Part shown: one piece after another, positions 25,779 to 34,841 of the stretch | Position numbering within the stretch: the stretch's first letter is position 1 | How the letters are laid out: the number at the start of each line of letters is the position of its first letter | Notes under the pieces: generated by a model | Database searches by the model: none | Seen by the model: the letters and a program-made list of their open reading frames with translations, nothing else | Told to the model about the DNA's origin: nothing | Assembly (NCBI GenBank): GCA_965231905.1 | Contig: CBDDOO010000001.1 | Span: forward strand, 1,240,001 to 1,304,000 | From: G963663315 sp965231905 | Lineage (GTDB): Bacteria; Pseudomonadota; Gammaproteobacteria; Arenicellales; Poriferihabitantaceae | Length of the DNA: 64,000 bases | Direction: 5' to 3' | Position numbers and translations under genes: made by a program

Positions 25779-25974
25779 TTTCTACACCTCCCGTTTGCCA
25801 TCCTGCACCAATTCAAGGGCATTGTCAAAAAATCTGAATCTAACAATCTGAATCAAACCCCCAAGTCACGTCCGGCTCAGCCTGGAAATGCTCTGAATCA
25901 CATGCCCTGAATCTTATGGCGAAATGTCTCTCGAAACTATATACTTGGCGCCCGGAAAAATGATGCGCGAAAAC
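25779..25974. promoter_or_regulatory. Divergent spacer with four CTGAATC repeats
   Basis: Spacer between the ATPase gene (minus) and prfB (plus). CTGAATC occurs at 25834-25840, 25848-25854, 25893-25899 and 25907-25913: two pairs, each with members 14 bp apart start to start, the pairs 59 bp apart. This regular layout looks like paired operator sites. No such repeats precede the paralogous ATPase at 37492. Confidence 0.45.
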
Positions 25975-27073
25975 ATGGCCACGATAAATGAAATCAGAGA
26001 GTCCCTGACCCGTTCGAGTGAGCGTACTGACTCACTGGGGAGGTATCTTTGACCATGCCGGCAACAAGGAGCGGCTGGAAGAGGTTGACCTGATACTGGA
26101 GAATCCCGCTGTCTGGGAGCAACCGGAGCAGGTGCAAAAACTGGGACAGGAAAGAGTCCGGCTGGAACGACTGGTACACGGTCTGGAACAATTGCGAACC
26201 GATATTTCCGATTCGTTCGAATTACTGGAACTGGCCGCGCTTGAAGAAGATGCCCAAACGCTGGACGAGGTCGAACGGGACGCGAATGACATTGAATCCC
26301 GGCTCGAAAAAATGGAATTCCAGCGAATGTTCAGCGGTGAGGCTGACCCGAACAATGCCTTTATCGACATCCAGGCCGGTTCCGGCGGCACTGAAGCCCA
26401 GGACTGGGCGGCCATGTTGTTGAGGATGTACCTGCGCTGGGGAGAAACCCGGGGGTATAAGCTGGAAGTGGTGGAGCGGTCTCCGGGGGATGTGGCCGGA
26501 ATCAAGAGCGCTACCGTCAAATTCACCGGCGAGTACGCCTATGGCTGTCTGCGGACCGAGACCGGGGTCCACCGGCTGGTCCGGAAAAGCCCGTTTGATT
26601 CCGGCAATCGGCGGCACACTTCATTCGCCTCCGTTTACGCCTACCCGGAAATAGATGACAGTTTTGAAATTGAAGTGAATCCGGCGGACTTGCGGGTCGA
26701 TACCTACCGTTCCAGTGGCGCCGGTGGGCAGCATGTCAACAAAACAGATTCCGCGGTTCGTCTGACTCATCTGCCGAGCGGAATCGTGGTACAGTGCCAG
26801 AATGACCGCTCCCAGCATCGCAACAAGGAGGAAGCGCTTAAAATGCTGAGAGCGCGTCTGTATGAAGCCCGGATGCAGGAACGCCGCCAGGCGCAACAAG
26901 CCGAAGAAGACAATAAATCAGACATTGGCTGGGGCAGTCAGATTCGATCCTACGTTCTGGACCAGTCCCGGATCAAGGATTTGAGAACCCATGTCGAAAC
27001 CGGCAATACCCAGTCGGTACTGGACGGGGCGTTGAACCCGTTTATCGAAGCCAGCCTGAAAGCCGGTCTGTAA
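25975..27073 (+). CDS. prfB: Peptide chain release factor 2, programmed +1 frameshift
   Basis: Two-part reading frame. ATG 25975 encodes 25 residues (MATINEIRESLTRSSERTDS, then LGRYL) ending at an in-frame TGA (26050-26052). A +1 shift on CTT-T, stimulated by the upstream GGGGAGG (26037-26043), continues with GAC at 26051 to the stop at 27073. The total of 365 residues equals E. coli RF2. The GGQ motif (SGAGGQHVNKTDSAVRLTH) and the stop-recognition SPF (RLVRKSPFDSGNRRHTSF) are intact. RF2 recognises UGA and UAA; low RF2 lets the ribosome pause at the TGA and shift, giving autoregulation. lysS follows 9 nt later, as in many Proteobacteria. Confidence 0.97.
26037..26053 (+). promoter_or_regulatory. 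prfB +1 frameshift signal
   Basis: Shine-Dalgarno-like GGGGAGG, TAT spacer, then CTT TGA C. The slip from CTT to TTT before UGA and the C after the stop are exactly the known RF2 recoding signal. Confidence 0.95.
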
Positions 27074-27082
27074 AAGCATATC

Positions 27083-28564
27083 ATGAGTGAAGAAAACCGG
27101 CAAATCCAGCAACGCAGGGAAAAGCTGGCCGCATTGAGAAAAGAGGGCAACCCCTTCCCGAACGATTTCCGCCGGGACGCATTGGCCGGGGAGTTGCTGG
27201 ACCAATACGCGGATGACGTTCAGGGCTTGCAAAACCGGACGATTCGGGTGAAAGTGGCCGGACGCCTGATGTCGCGGCGCGTGATGGGCAAGGCGGGTTT
27301 CGCGCATATCGAGGACGCTGGCGGCAGGCTGCAATTATTCCTGCAACGGGACAACCTGCCGGAGAATGTCTATAACGAAGAATTTAAAAAATATGACATC
27401 GGCGACATTGTGGCGGCGGAGGGAGAACTGTTCCATACCCGGACCGGCGAGTTGACTGTCCGGGTCGACCGGATTCGATTATTGACCAAGGCGCTGCGCC
27501 CGCTCCCGGAGAAATTCCATGGCCTGACCGATGCCGAACTTCGCTATCGGCAACGCTATGTGGACCTGATCATGAACCAGCGGACCCGTTCGGTTTTCAG
27601 AACCCGGGCGGCGATCATCCAGTGTATCCGGGAGTTCATGGTCGAGAGGTCATTCCTGGAAGTGGAAACGCCGATGATGCATCCGATTCCCGGAGGAGCG
27701 GTGGCGCGGCCTTTCAGGACTCATCACAACGCGCTGGACAAGGACTTTTTCCTGCGCATCGCCCCGGAGCTTTATCTGAAGCGGCTGGTGGTCGGTGGTT
27801 TTGAGCGGGTATTTGAAATCAATCGGAATTTCCGGAACGAGGGTATGTCAACAAAGCATAATCCCGAGTTCACGATGATGGAGCTTTACCAGGCGTATGC
27901 GGATTACCAGGACCTGGCCCGGATGACGGAAGCCCTGATGCGCCGGGTCTGTCAAGCCGTAACCGGAGAAACGGGCATTGAATACCAGGGGAATCGGGTG
28001 GATTTTTCCCAACCGTTTCAAAGATTTACACTGCTGGAATCCATCACGCATTTCAACCCGGATATATCCGCTGATCAGTTGATTGACATGGACGCGGCCA
28101 CCCGGTTGGCGAAAAGCATGAACATCGAGATTAAACCCGGTTATGGTATTGGTCGGATACAGATGGAAATATTCGAGAAACGGGTTGAGGAGAAACTCAT
28201 CAGTCCCACATTTATAACGGGCTACCCGGTCGAAGTATCACCGTTGTCGAGGAGATGCGACGAGCAACCGGAGCTGAGTGACCGATTCGAGTTCTTTGTC
28301 GCCGGCAAGGAGATTGCGAATGGTTTTTCCGAATTGAATGACGCGGAAGATCAGGCGGAGCGTTTCAGGCGGCAGGTGGAGGAGATGGAGGCCGGGGACC
28401 AGGAGGCGATGCACTATGACGCCGATTATATTCGCGCCCTGGAATACGGCATGCCGCCGACAGCGGGAGAGGGGATCGGTATCGACCGACTGGTTATGAT
28501 TCTGACTGACAGCCCCTCGATTCGGGACGTGGTGCTGTTTCCGCACATGCGGGATGAAACCTGA
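27083..28564 (+). CDS. lysS: Lysyl-tRNA synthetase, class II
   Basis: 493 residues. N-terminal OB-fold anticodon domain (about 55-150, RTIRVKVAGRLMSRRVMGKA) followed by the class II core: motif 2 FEINRNFRNEGMSTKHNPEF and motif 3 GEGIGIDRLVMILTDSPSIR. Charges tRNA-Lys. Follows prfB at short spacing. Confidence 0.97.
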   Translation: MSEENRQIQQRREKLAALRKEGNPFPNDFRRDALAGELLDQYADDVQGLQNRTIRVKVAGRLMSRRVMGKAGFAHIEDAGGRLQLFLQRDNLPENVYNEEFKKYDIGDIVAAEGELFHTRTGELTVRVDRIRLLTKALRPLPEKFHGLTDAELRYRQRYVDLIMNQRTRSVFRTRAAIIQCIREFMVERSFLEVETPMMHPIPGGAVARPFRTHHNALDKDFFLRIAPELYLKRLVVGGFERVFEINRNFRNEGMSTKHNPEFTMMELYQAYADYQDLARMTEALMRRVCQAVTGETGIEYQGNRVDFSQPFQRFTLLESITHFNPDISADQLIDMDAATRLAKSMNIEIKPGYGIGRIQMEIFEKRVEEKLISPTFITGYPVEVSPLSRRCDEQPELSDRFEFFVAGKEIANGFSELNDAEDQAERFRRQVEEMEAGDQEAMHYDADYIRALEYGMPPTAGEGIGIDRLVMILTDSPSIRDVVLFPHMRDET

Positions 28565-28593
28565 ATGCCCCGAAATCCGGCGGTAGGCGCACA

Positions 28594-29841
28594 GTGATCA
28601 AGCCACTTGAGCTGATGATCGGCCTGCGGTATATCCGGGCCAAACGGCGAAATCACTTTATCTCGTTTATTTCGACGACCTCCATGCTGGGAATTGCGCT
28701 CGGCGTGTGGGCGCTGATTACGGTGATGGCGATTATCACCGGGTTTCACCAGGATTTGCAGAGCCGGATATTGTTCGTAACGCCCCACGTCACGATCAGC
28801 GCTCACGGGGGGCGTTTCAGTGACTGGCAGCCGCTGTCGGAAGGACTCGCCGGTTACCCGGATGTGCAGGCGCAGGCTCCGTTCGTTCTGGTGCAGGGGA
28901 TGTTGACCAAAGGCCCGAATGTGTCCGGCTCTCTGGTGCGGGGGATTGATCCGGAGCGGGAGGGCGGAGTGTCGGAAGTCATGAGCCATATTATCGAAGG
29001 AGACGCGGACGCGCTTCAATCCGGCTCTTTTGGCATCATTCTGGGTAAATACCTGGCGCACGCGCTGGGTGTCGGTGTCGGGGAAAAGGTCACCCTGATC
29101 GTGCCCAGGGGCAAGGTCACCCCGGCTGGCCTGATCCCGCGCCTGAAACGCTTCACCGTGGTCGGACTGTTTGAGATAGATATGTATGAATACGATAGCG
29201 GCATCGCGCTGATTCATATCGAAGACGCGGCCAGACTGCTGAGCGCCAAAGGCGAGATCAGCGGGCTGCGCCTCAAGCTCAATGATGTCGAACAGGCTCG
29301 CAGGGTTCGTCAGGAACTGTCCGACGCCTTGGGTGGGCAATACCGTGTACGCGACTGGACCCAGGAACACGTCAACTTTTTTCGGGCGCTTGAAATCGAA
29401 AAGCGGGTGGTCTTCATCGTGCTTTTGCTGATTATCGCAGTGGCGGCGTTCAACATCGTTTCCACCCTGGTCATGGTAGTGACCGACAAACGCTCGGATG
29501 TCGCGATATTGAGAACACTCGGAATGAGTCCCGGCGGCGTGATGCGGGTATTCATGGTCCAGGGAGTGTTGCTCGGGGTTACCGGCACCGCGGTCGGCGC
29601 GGTTCTGGGCGTGATGACCGCTCTGAATATAGAAACTCTGATTCCCGCCATCGAGAACCTCTTTAATACCGAATTGTTCCCGGGCGATATCTATATCATC
29701 AGTGAATTCCCGGCCCAGATGCGCTGGGCGGATGTGGGACGGATTACCGGCGCGTCCCTGCTGATGAGTTTCCTGGCGACGGTTTATCCGGCCCGGCGCG
29801 CGTCCGCGGTCAAGCCCGCTGAGGCATTGCGTCATGAATAA
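28594..29841 (+). CDS. lolC: Lipoprotein-releasing ABC transporter permease LolC/LolE
   Basis: 415 residues from GTG 28594. MacB/FtsX topology: one N-terminal membrane segment (about 26-50), a large periplasmic domain (about 50-265), then three C-terminal segments (about 270-405, e.g. VVFIVLLLIIAVAAFNIVST). N-terminal ELMIGLRYIRAKRRNHFISF is typical of LolC/E. With LolD it extracts outer-membrane lipoproteins from the inner membrane and hands them to LolA. Only one permease gene is present, so it may act as a homodimer (LolF-like). The stop overlaps the lolD start. Confidence 0.92.
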   Translation: MIKPLELMIGLRYIRAKRRNHFISFISTTSMLGIALGVWALITVMAIITGFHQDLQSRILFVTPHVTISAHGGRFSDWQPLSEGLAGYPDVQAQAPFVLVQGMLTKGPNVSGSLVRGIDPEREGGVSEVMSHIIEGDADALQSGSFGIILGKYLAHALGVGVGEKVTLIVPRGKVTPAGLIPRLKRFTVVGLFEIDMYEYDSGIALIHIEDAARLLSAKGEISGLRLKLNDVEQARRVRQELSDALGGQYRVRDWTQEHVNFFRALEIEKRVVFIVLLLIIAVAAFNIVSTLVMVVTDKRSDVAILRTLGMSPGGVMRVFMVQGVLLGVTGTAVGAVLGVMTALNIETLIPAIENLFNTELFPGDIYIISEFPAQMRWADVGRITGASLLMSFLATVYPARRASAVKPAEALRHE

Positions 29842-30532
29842 CCGGGGCAATAACCGGGTCATCGAGTGCCGCCAGGTGTCGAAAGTCTTCGATGAAGGCC
29901 CGTTTGATGTGGAGGTATTGCGGGGAATTGACTTGCAGGTGGGGGCGGGTCAACAGATTGCGGTTGTCGGCGCTTCCGGTTCCGGGAAAAGCACCTTGCT
30001 GCATATCCTCGGCGGGCTGGCTGACCCGACAACCGGGAGCGTGCGAGTCGGCGGACAGGATATCAATGGCCTGTCGCGCAAGGCGCGTGGGGAGTTGCGG
30101 AACCGGACTCTGGGATTCGTCTATCAGTTTCATCATTTGCTGCCGGAATTTACCGCTCTTGAAAATGTCGCGATGCCGTTGCTGATCCGCAAGTCCGGAG
30201 AGGCTGAGGCATTCGCGGCTGCCCGGCAGACCCTGGAGCGTGTCGGCCTCGACAGCCGCCTGGATCATAAGCCGGCGGAATTGTCCGGCGGCGAACGTCA
30301 ACGTACCGCGATTGCCAGGGCCATGGTCACCCGGCCGCAATGTATCCTGGCGGATGAACCAACCGGTAATCTGGACGCGGATAATGCCGAATCGGTACAC
30401 CGGATGCTGTTGGAAATGAACCAGGAAATCGGCACCAGTCTGGTGATCGCAACCCACGATATGACGCTGGCGCGAAAAATGGATACGGTTCTTGTGATCA
30501 AAGACCGGGAGCTGCGACTCTTGGGAAACTGA
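29834..30532 (+). CDS. lolD: Lipoprotein-releasing ABC transporter ATPase LolD
   Basis: 232 residues overlapping the permease gene by 8 nt. Walker A GASGSGKST, the LolD hallmark LGFVYQFHHLLPEFTALENV, signature LSGGERQRTAIARAMV and Walker B CILADEPTGNLD. Powers lipoprotein release from the inner membrane. Confidence 0.96.
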   Translation: MNNRGNNRVIECRQVSKVFDEGPFDVEVLRGIDLQVGAGQQIAVVGASGSGKSTLLHILGGLADPTTGSVRVGGQDINGLSRKARGELRNRTLGFVYQFHHLLPEFTALENVAMPLLIRKSGEAEAFAAARQTLERVGLDSRLDHKPAELSGGERQRTAIARAMVTRPQCILADEPTGNLDADNAESVHRMLLEMNQEIGTSLVIATHDMTLARKMDTVLVIKDRELRLLGN

Positions 30533-30597
30533 ATCACACCCCCATATTGGTATTCAGGAACCTGACCGGGTACTTTGAAATACCGGAATTGTGGATA

Positions 30598-32970
30598 ATG
30601 AGTGTGAGTGAAAATATCGAAGCGGAAGTCATCACCGAAATAGCCAGGCCAGAAGACGTATTACCCGAAGTTCTCCATGTCCTGCCACTGGAGAAAAAAC
30701 CGTTCTTCCCGGGCCAGATATTACCGGTCGTGTTTGACGCCGAAAGATGGGGTGATACCATCAATGCCATCCATGAGGCCGGGCACGGGAATGTCGGCGT
30801 GGTGTTCTCGGACGGGGTAAAGGCCGAAAAGGCCCGGTCAGGGGATTTCAGATCGGTAGGGACGGTCTGCAAGGTTCATCAGATCGAGCGGCATGAAAAC
30901 CTGTTTCATGTTGTGCTTGCGGGAATGCAGCGTTTTGAAATTGTCCGATGGGTCTCGAAGAAGCGCCCGTTCACGGTACAGGCGAGTTACTTCCCCGAAT
31001 TGAGCCCTCGCGAAACTGTCCAGATCAAGGCCTATGTCACCGCCATTGTCAATACCATCAAGGAGTTACTGCCGCTCAATCCGATGTATGGTGAAGAACT
31101 CAAGATGTTTCTGAACTATTTTGGCGCCGGAGAGCCTTCGCGTCTGGCCGATTTCGGGGCAAGCCTGACTACTGCGGACGCGGGAGAGCTCCAGGAAATT
31201 CTCGAGACCATCGAATTGTTGCCGAGAATGGAAAAAACCCTGGTATTGCTGCACAAGGAAGTCGAAATAGCGCGCGCCCAGACTGATATTCGCGAGCATA
31301 TCGAAGGAGAAATCAACCAGCGCCAACGGGAAATGTTTCTGCGCGAACAACTCAAGTTCATCCAGAAGGAACTCGGCATCTCGAAAGATGACCGGGAATC
31401 CGAGATAGACACTTTCCGCGCCCGGCTGACAGAATGTGTCGTACCTGAACACGCGCAGGCGCGAATTGACGAGGAGCTGGACAAGATCGCAACCCTGGAA
31501 AGAGGCTCTCCCGAATATACCGTAACCCGCAATTATCTCGAATGGCTGACCCGGATACCCTGGGGCCGGTTCAGCGAGGACTCCCTGGACCTGGAGTACG
31601 CCGCGGCCATTCTGGAACGGGACCACGAAGGTCTGGAAGAGGTCAAGGAACGCATACTGGAATTTATCGGAGTCGGTAAAATGAGGGGAGAGGTGGCAGG
31701 ATCGATTATACTGCTGATCGGGCCGCCGGGAGTCGGCAAAACCTCACTGGGGAGGTCCGTGGCGAGCGCGCTGGGCAGAGAGTTTTTTCGTTTTTCCCTG
31801 GGGGGTATGCGCGACGAAGCGGAGATCAAGGGGCACCGGCGAACCTATATCGGCGCCATGCCGGGAAAATTCGCCCAGGCGTTGAGAGAGTGCAAGACCG
31901 CGAATCCGGTGATCATGCTGGACGAGATTGACAAGGTCGGGGCCTCCTTTCGTGGGGACCCGGCATCGGCTCTGCTGGAAGCGCTGGACCCGGAGCAGAA
32001 CCGGGATTTCCTGGATCACTATCTGGACCTCGGCATTGATTTATCCAGGGTCCTGTTTATCTGCACCGCCAATCAGCGCGATACCATTCCGGCGCCGTTG
32101 TTTGACCGGATGGAGGAAATCCGGTTGTCGGGTTATCTGGCCGCGGAGAAAACGGCCATCGCCAGGAGACATCTGTTGCCCCGGCAAATCGCCAGGGCGG
32201 GATTGAAGAAGCGGGGCCAGCTTCGGATTGATACGTCTGCAATCCGGAAGATCGTGGATGGATACGCGCGCGAGGCCGGGGTGCGAAAGCTGGAGAAAAT
32301 GCTGGGTACGATTGCCAGAAAGGCGGTCATGAATATCCTGAAACAGGAAAAACAACCGATCCATATCACCCCCGCAAATCTGGAAGAATATCTGGGCAAA
32401 CCGGCTTTCGACGACCAGAGCCGGATTACCGGAAAGGGTGTCGCCACCGGCCTGGCCTGGACCGCGATGGGCGGCGCCACGCTGGATATTGAGGCCACCC
32501 GCAGCCACAGCTTCAATCGTGGCTTCAAGCTCACCGGGCAACTCGGTGATGTGATGAAAGAGTCGGCTGAGATAGCGTACAGTTATGTGATGAGCAATGC
32601 GGAACAACTGGGCGTAAGTCAGGGTTTTTTTGAAAATTCGATGATTCACCTGCATGTGCCGGCAGGCGCTACGCCAAAGGATGGGCCGAGCGCCGGCATT
32701 ACGATGGTTTCCGCATTGATTTCCCTGGCCTGCGACAAAAAGATCAAACGGTCTCTTTCGATGACGGGCGAAATATCGTTGACCGGACAGGTGCTGCCGG
32801 TAGGCGGCATCCGGGAAAAAGTGATTGCCGCCAGAAGGATGAAAATACGGAATCTGATCCTGCCGCAAGCCAATCGAAGTGATTTCGAAGAAGTCCCCGA
32901 TTACATCACCCGAAGTGTTCGGGTTCAATTCGTTTCCCGTTACGACGAGGTATTAAACCATCTGTTTTAA
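30598..32970 (+). CDS. lon: ATP-dependent protease Lon
   Basis: 790 residues from ATG 30598 (MSVSENIEAEVITEIARPED); the frame is open back to 30547, but that adds an atypical tail. N-terminal substrate domain (about 40-240), coiled coil with ERGSPEYTVTRNYLEWLTRI, AAA+ module with Walker A GPPGVGKTS (about 375) and Walker B VIMLDEIDKV, and the protease domain with catalytic Ser in PKDGPSAGIT and Lys in REKVIAARR. Degrades misfolded and regulatory proteins. Not next to clpX or hupB as is common; it follows lolCD. Confidence 0.96.
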   Translation: MSVSENIEAEVITEIARPEDVLPEVLHVLPLEKKPFFPGQILPVVFDAERWGDTINAIHEAGHGNVGVVFSDGVKAEKARSGDFRSVGTVCKVHQIERHENLFHVVLAGMQRFEIVRWVSKKRPFTVQASYFPELSPRETVQIKAYVTAIVNTIKELLPLNPMYGEELKMFLNYFGAGEPSRLADFGASLTTADAGELQEILETIELLPRMEKTLVLLHKEVEIARAQTDIREHIEGEINQRQREMFLREQLKFIQKELGISKDDRESEIDTFRARLTECVVPEHAQARIDEELDKIATLERGSPEYTVTRNYLEWLTRIPWGRFSEDSLDLEYAAAILERDHEGLEEVKERILEFIGVGKMRGEVAGSIILLIGPPGVGKTSLGRSVASALGREFFRFSLGGMRDEAEIKGHRRTYIGAMPGKFAQALRECKTANPVIMLDEIDKVGASFRGDPASALLEALDPEQNRDFLDHYLDLGIDLSRVLFICTANQRDTIPAPLFDRMEEIRLSGYLAAEKTAIARRHLLPRQIARAGLKKRGQLRIDTSAIRKIVDGYAREAGVRKLEKMLGTIARKAVMNILKQEKQPIHITPANLEEYLGKPAFDDQSRITGKGVATGLAWTAMGGATLDIEATRSHSFNRGFKLTGQLGDVMKESAEIAYSYVMSNAEQLGVSQGFFENSMIHLHVPAGATPKDGPSAGITMVSALISLACDKKIKRSLSMTGEISLTGQVLPVGGIREKVIAARRMKIRNLILPQANRSDFEEVPDYITRSVRVQFVSRYDEVLNHLF

Positions 32971-33007
32971 CGGCTGTTTGTTCCAGGGGCGCGAAAAAAG
33001 TCTTCCC

Positions 33008-34774
33008 TTATTGTTTTTGCGTTCCGAATGCGCCATCTATCCTGTAGTAGGAGGTACTGGTAGAACTCGTGTTGGCCTCTACCCGGAAAGTGCCCTCGGC
33101 GGCGCCTGGTATATTGCCTGTGCCCGGTCGTACGAAGCGACCCTCTAAGTCCGAGTTTACCTGGTCGGGGTCTACCGGGTATCCCAGGGCGCCCTGAGTG
33201 GCGTGGCGGGACGGATTGCCGGAGACGCGCACATGGCCATCCGCGCTCTTCGTAACACCGCGTATGGCGTTGGAGGCGAAAGTGAAGGTGCCGTTATCGT
33301 TAATCATACCGTTCTCGAACCGGATTGTACCCGGCGCGATATTCAACCATTTCTCGAGCGTAGCTTGACCCCCCGTTACATACTGTCCCCTGACCAGACG
33401 GTGCATTCCATCGGCGGGCTGATAGAAGTTGCCCATGATACTGTCATCCAGAATCACCGCGCCATTGATACTGTTGGTATCGAAATTGGCGATAAAGGTA
33501 GTCGGCGCGTTCTCGAACGTGCTGACTCGCCCGGAACCGTCTTCATGCCACCGCATGACCCCGAAACTCTCACCACTATAGGTCGCCTCGCCGGTCAGGC
33601 TGGTGACAGCCACCCGGGTGGTCTTACTGTCCGCGTTCACCAGATAGTTGATATTCGTCGGTTTGGCGGCCCAGCGGGTGGAGCCGGTATCTTCTACCAT
33701 GTCATAGTTCAGCCAGTACCCAAAGGTGCGGAAATCTCCATTGCCAAACCGTTTCGCCAGGATATGCCAACGGTGGACGGGGGCCCAGTCCCGGTCAATT
33801 TCGACCCACTGCCCATTCGGGTCCGCCGAATTCTCCTTCCACTTCGCATCATACGGATCCTCCCTCCAGTCCCGGCTATCGGCGTTGTTGTAATACTCCT
33901 CGTTGGTAAGGGAACGAAGAAGGCGATTATTATTGCGTACCCTCTTTTGTCGGGTGCCCCGCCAGTGAAGGCCGACCGCCTGGGTGGCGTTCTTGCCATA
34001 GCGCGATGCGGTCCATCCATCGAACGGCCCTCCTCCGATTTCGACCTGTTCATTGCGAGTCCGGATTGATTCGTACGGACCATATTTTATGAAATTCAGG
34101 CTCTTCCGGTTGCTATCACTTTGATGGTATCGAAGGCACGTGTTGCCCCTCCACTCTGAGCATGTCCGAATCTGATGCTCCCTAAGTTTTTTGTATCTTA
34201 AGAGCGGAAGTCGATTGATATAATTACCCTGTACACAGATACCCTGTACACAGATGTCTCGGGCGAAGGCATTCGTAATATTATTCGTAATACCGGCGCC
34301 GGGGTACTGTCTCATTCTCAAATGAGTTCCACTAAATCCAAAGGTATTTGAATTTCCCTGGTTGAAATTTACAAAATTCCTCGTGTAGGCAGAAGATCCT
34401 TCCACTCTAGACGACATGAAACGTCCGGATGCATTGGTTACCTTCGGTTCAACGATTGGCTCTACAGTTGGCTCTACAGTCGGTTCAACGGTTGGCTCAA
34501 CAGTCGGTTCAACGGTTGGGTCCGGCTCAACGGTCGGTCCCGTCGGTTCGACGGTCCCTCCTGCAGGCTGGGTCCCTCCCGCGTTGTCCCCCTGCCCGCC
34601 TATACTGGACAGGACCGTATTGCCGCCGGCGTTGTAGTTGTTTGACGGGTCGGATTGGGTGGTTCTTACGGGGTCAGTCGAGGGGGGGGTACTATTGATC
34701 GCCAGTCCACCACCTCCGCCACAGGCGCTTACGAATAACGGAACTACAAAAAACAAGGCTTTATGCTTGATCAT
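33008..34774 (-). CDS. TbpB-like surface lipoprotein with VEPT repeats
   Basis: 588 residues. Signal sequence MIKHKALFFVVPLFVSAC with a lipobox at Cys18 followed by five glycines. A low-complexity linker with about six VEPT units (about residues 75-112, encoded by degenerate 12-nt repeats) leads to a long Arg/Tyr-rich middle part and a C-terminal beta-barrel-like domain: TFENAPTTFIANFDTNSING, GAAEGTFRVEA and RIDGAFGTQKQ, as in transferrin-binding-protein-like lipoproteins. A 15-nt duplication in the DNA makes ICVQG-ICVQG. Probably surface-exposed; ligand unknown. Strong promoter at 34812-34841, cut off upstream by IS copy 2. Confidence 0.8.
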   Translation of the reverse strand: MIKHKALFFVVPLFVSACGGGGGLAINSTPPSTDPVRTTQSDPSNNYNAGGNTVLSSIGGQGDNAGGTQPAGGTVEPTGPTVEPDPTVEPTVEPTVEPTVEPTVEPIVEPKVTNASGRFMSSRVEGSSAYTRNFVNFNQGNSNTFGFSGTHLRMRQYPGAGITNNITNAFARDICVQGICVQGNYINRLPLLRYKKLREHQIRTCSEWRGNTCLRYHQSDSNRKSLNFIKYGPYESIRTRNEQVEIGGGPFDGWTASRYGKNATQAVGLHWRGTRQKRVRNNNRLLRSLTNEEYYNNADSRDWREDPYDAKWKENSADPNGQWVEIDRDWAPVHRWHILAKRFGNGDFRTFGYWLNYDMVEDTGSTRWAAKPTNINYLVNADSKTTRVAVTSLTGEATYSGESFGVMRWHEDGSGRVSTFENAPTTFIANFDTNSINGAVILDDSIMGNFYQPADGMHRLVRGQYVTGGQATLEKWLNIAPGTIRFENGMINDNGTFTFASNAIRGVTKSADGHVRVSGNPSRHATQGALGYPVDPDQVNSDLEGRFVRPGTGNIPGAAEGTFRVEANTSSTSTSYYRIDGAFGTQKQ

Positions 34775-34811
34775 GGAGTAAATACCTGCTTGGGATAAGG
34801 TTATTCGGCAT

Positions 34812-34841
34812 AGTATACAATCAAATCGCCGTTTATGTCAA
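34812..34841 (-). promoter_or_regulatory. Sigma-70 promoter of the TbpB-like lipoprotein gene
   Basis: On the minus strand: -35 TTGACA (34836-34841), 18-nt spacer, -10 TATACT (34812-34817), about 38 nt before the ATG. The target duplication of IS copy 2 starts at 34842, directly against the -35, the same arrangement as at tRNA-Leu(CAG). Confidence 0.8.
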
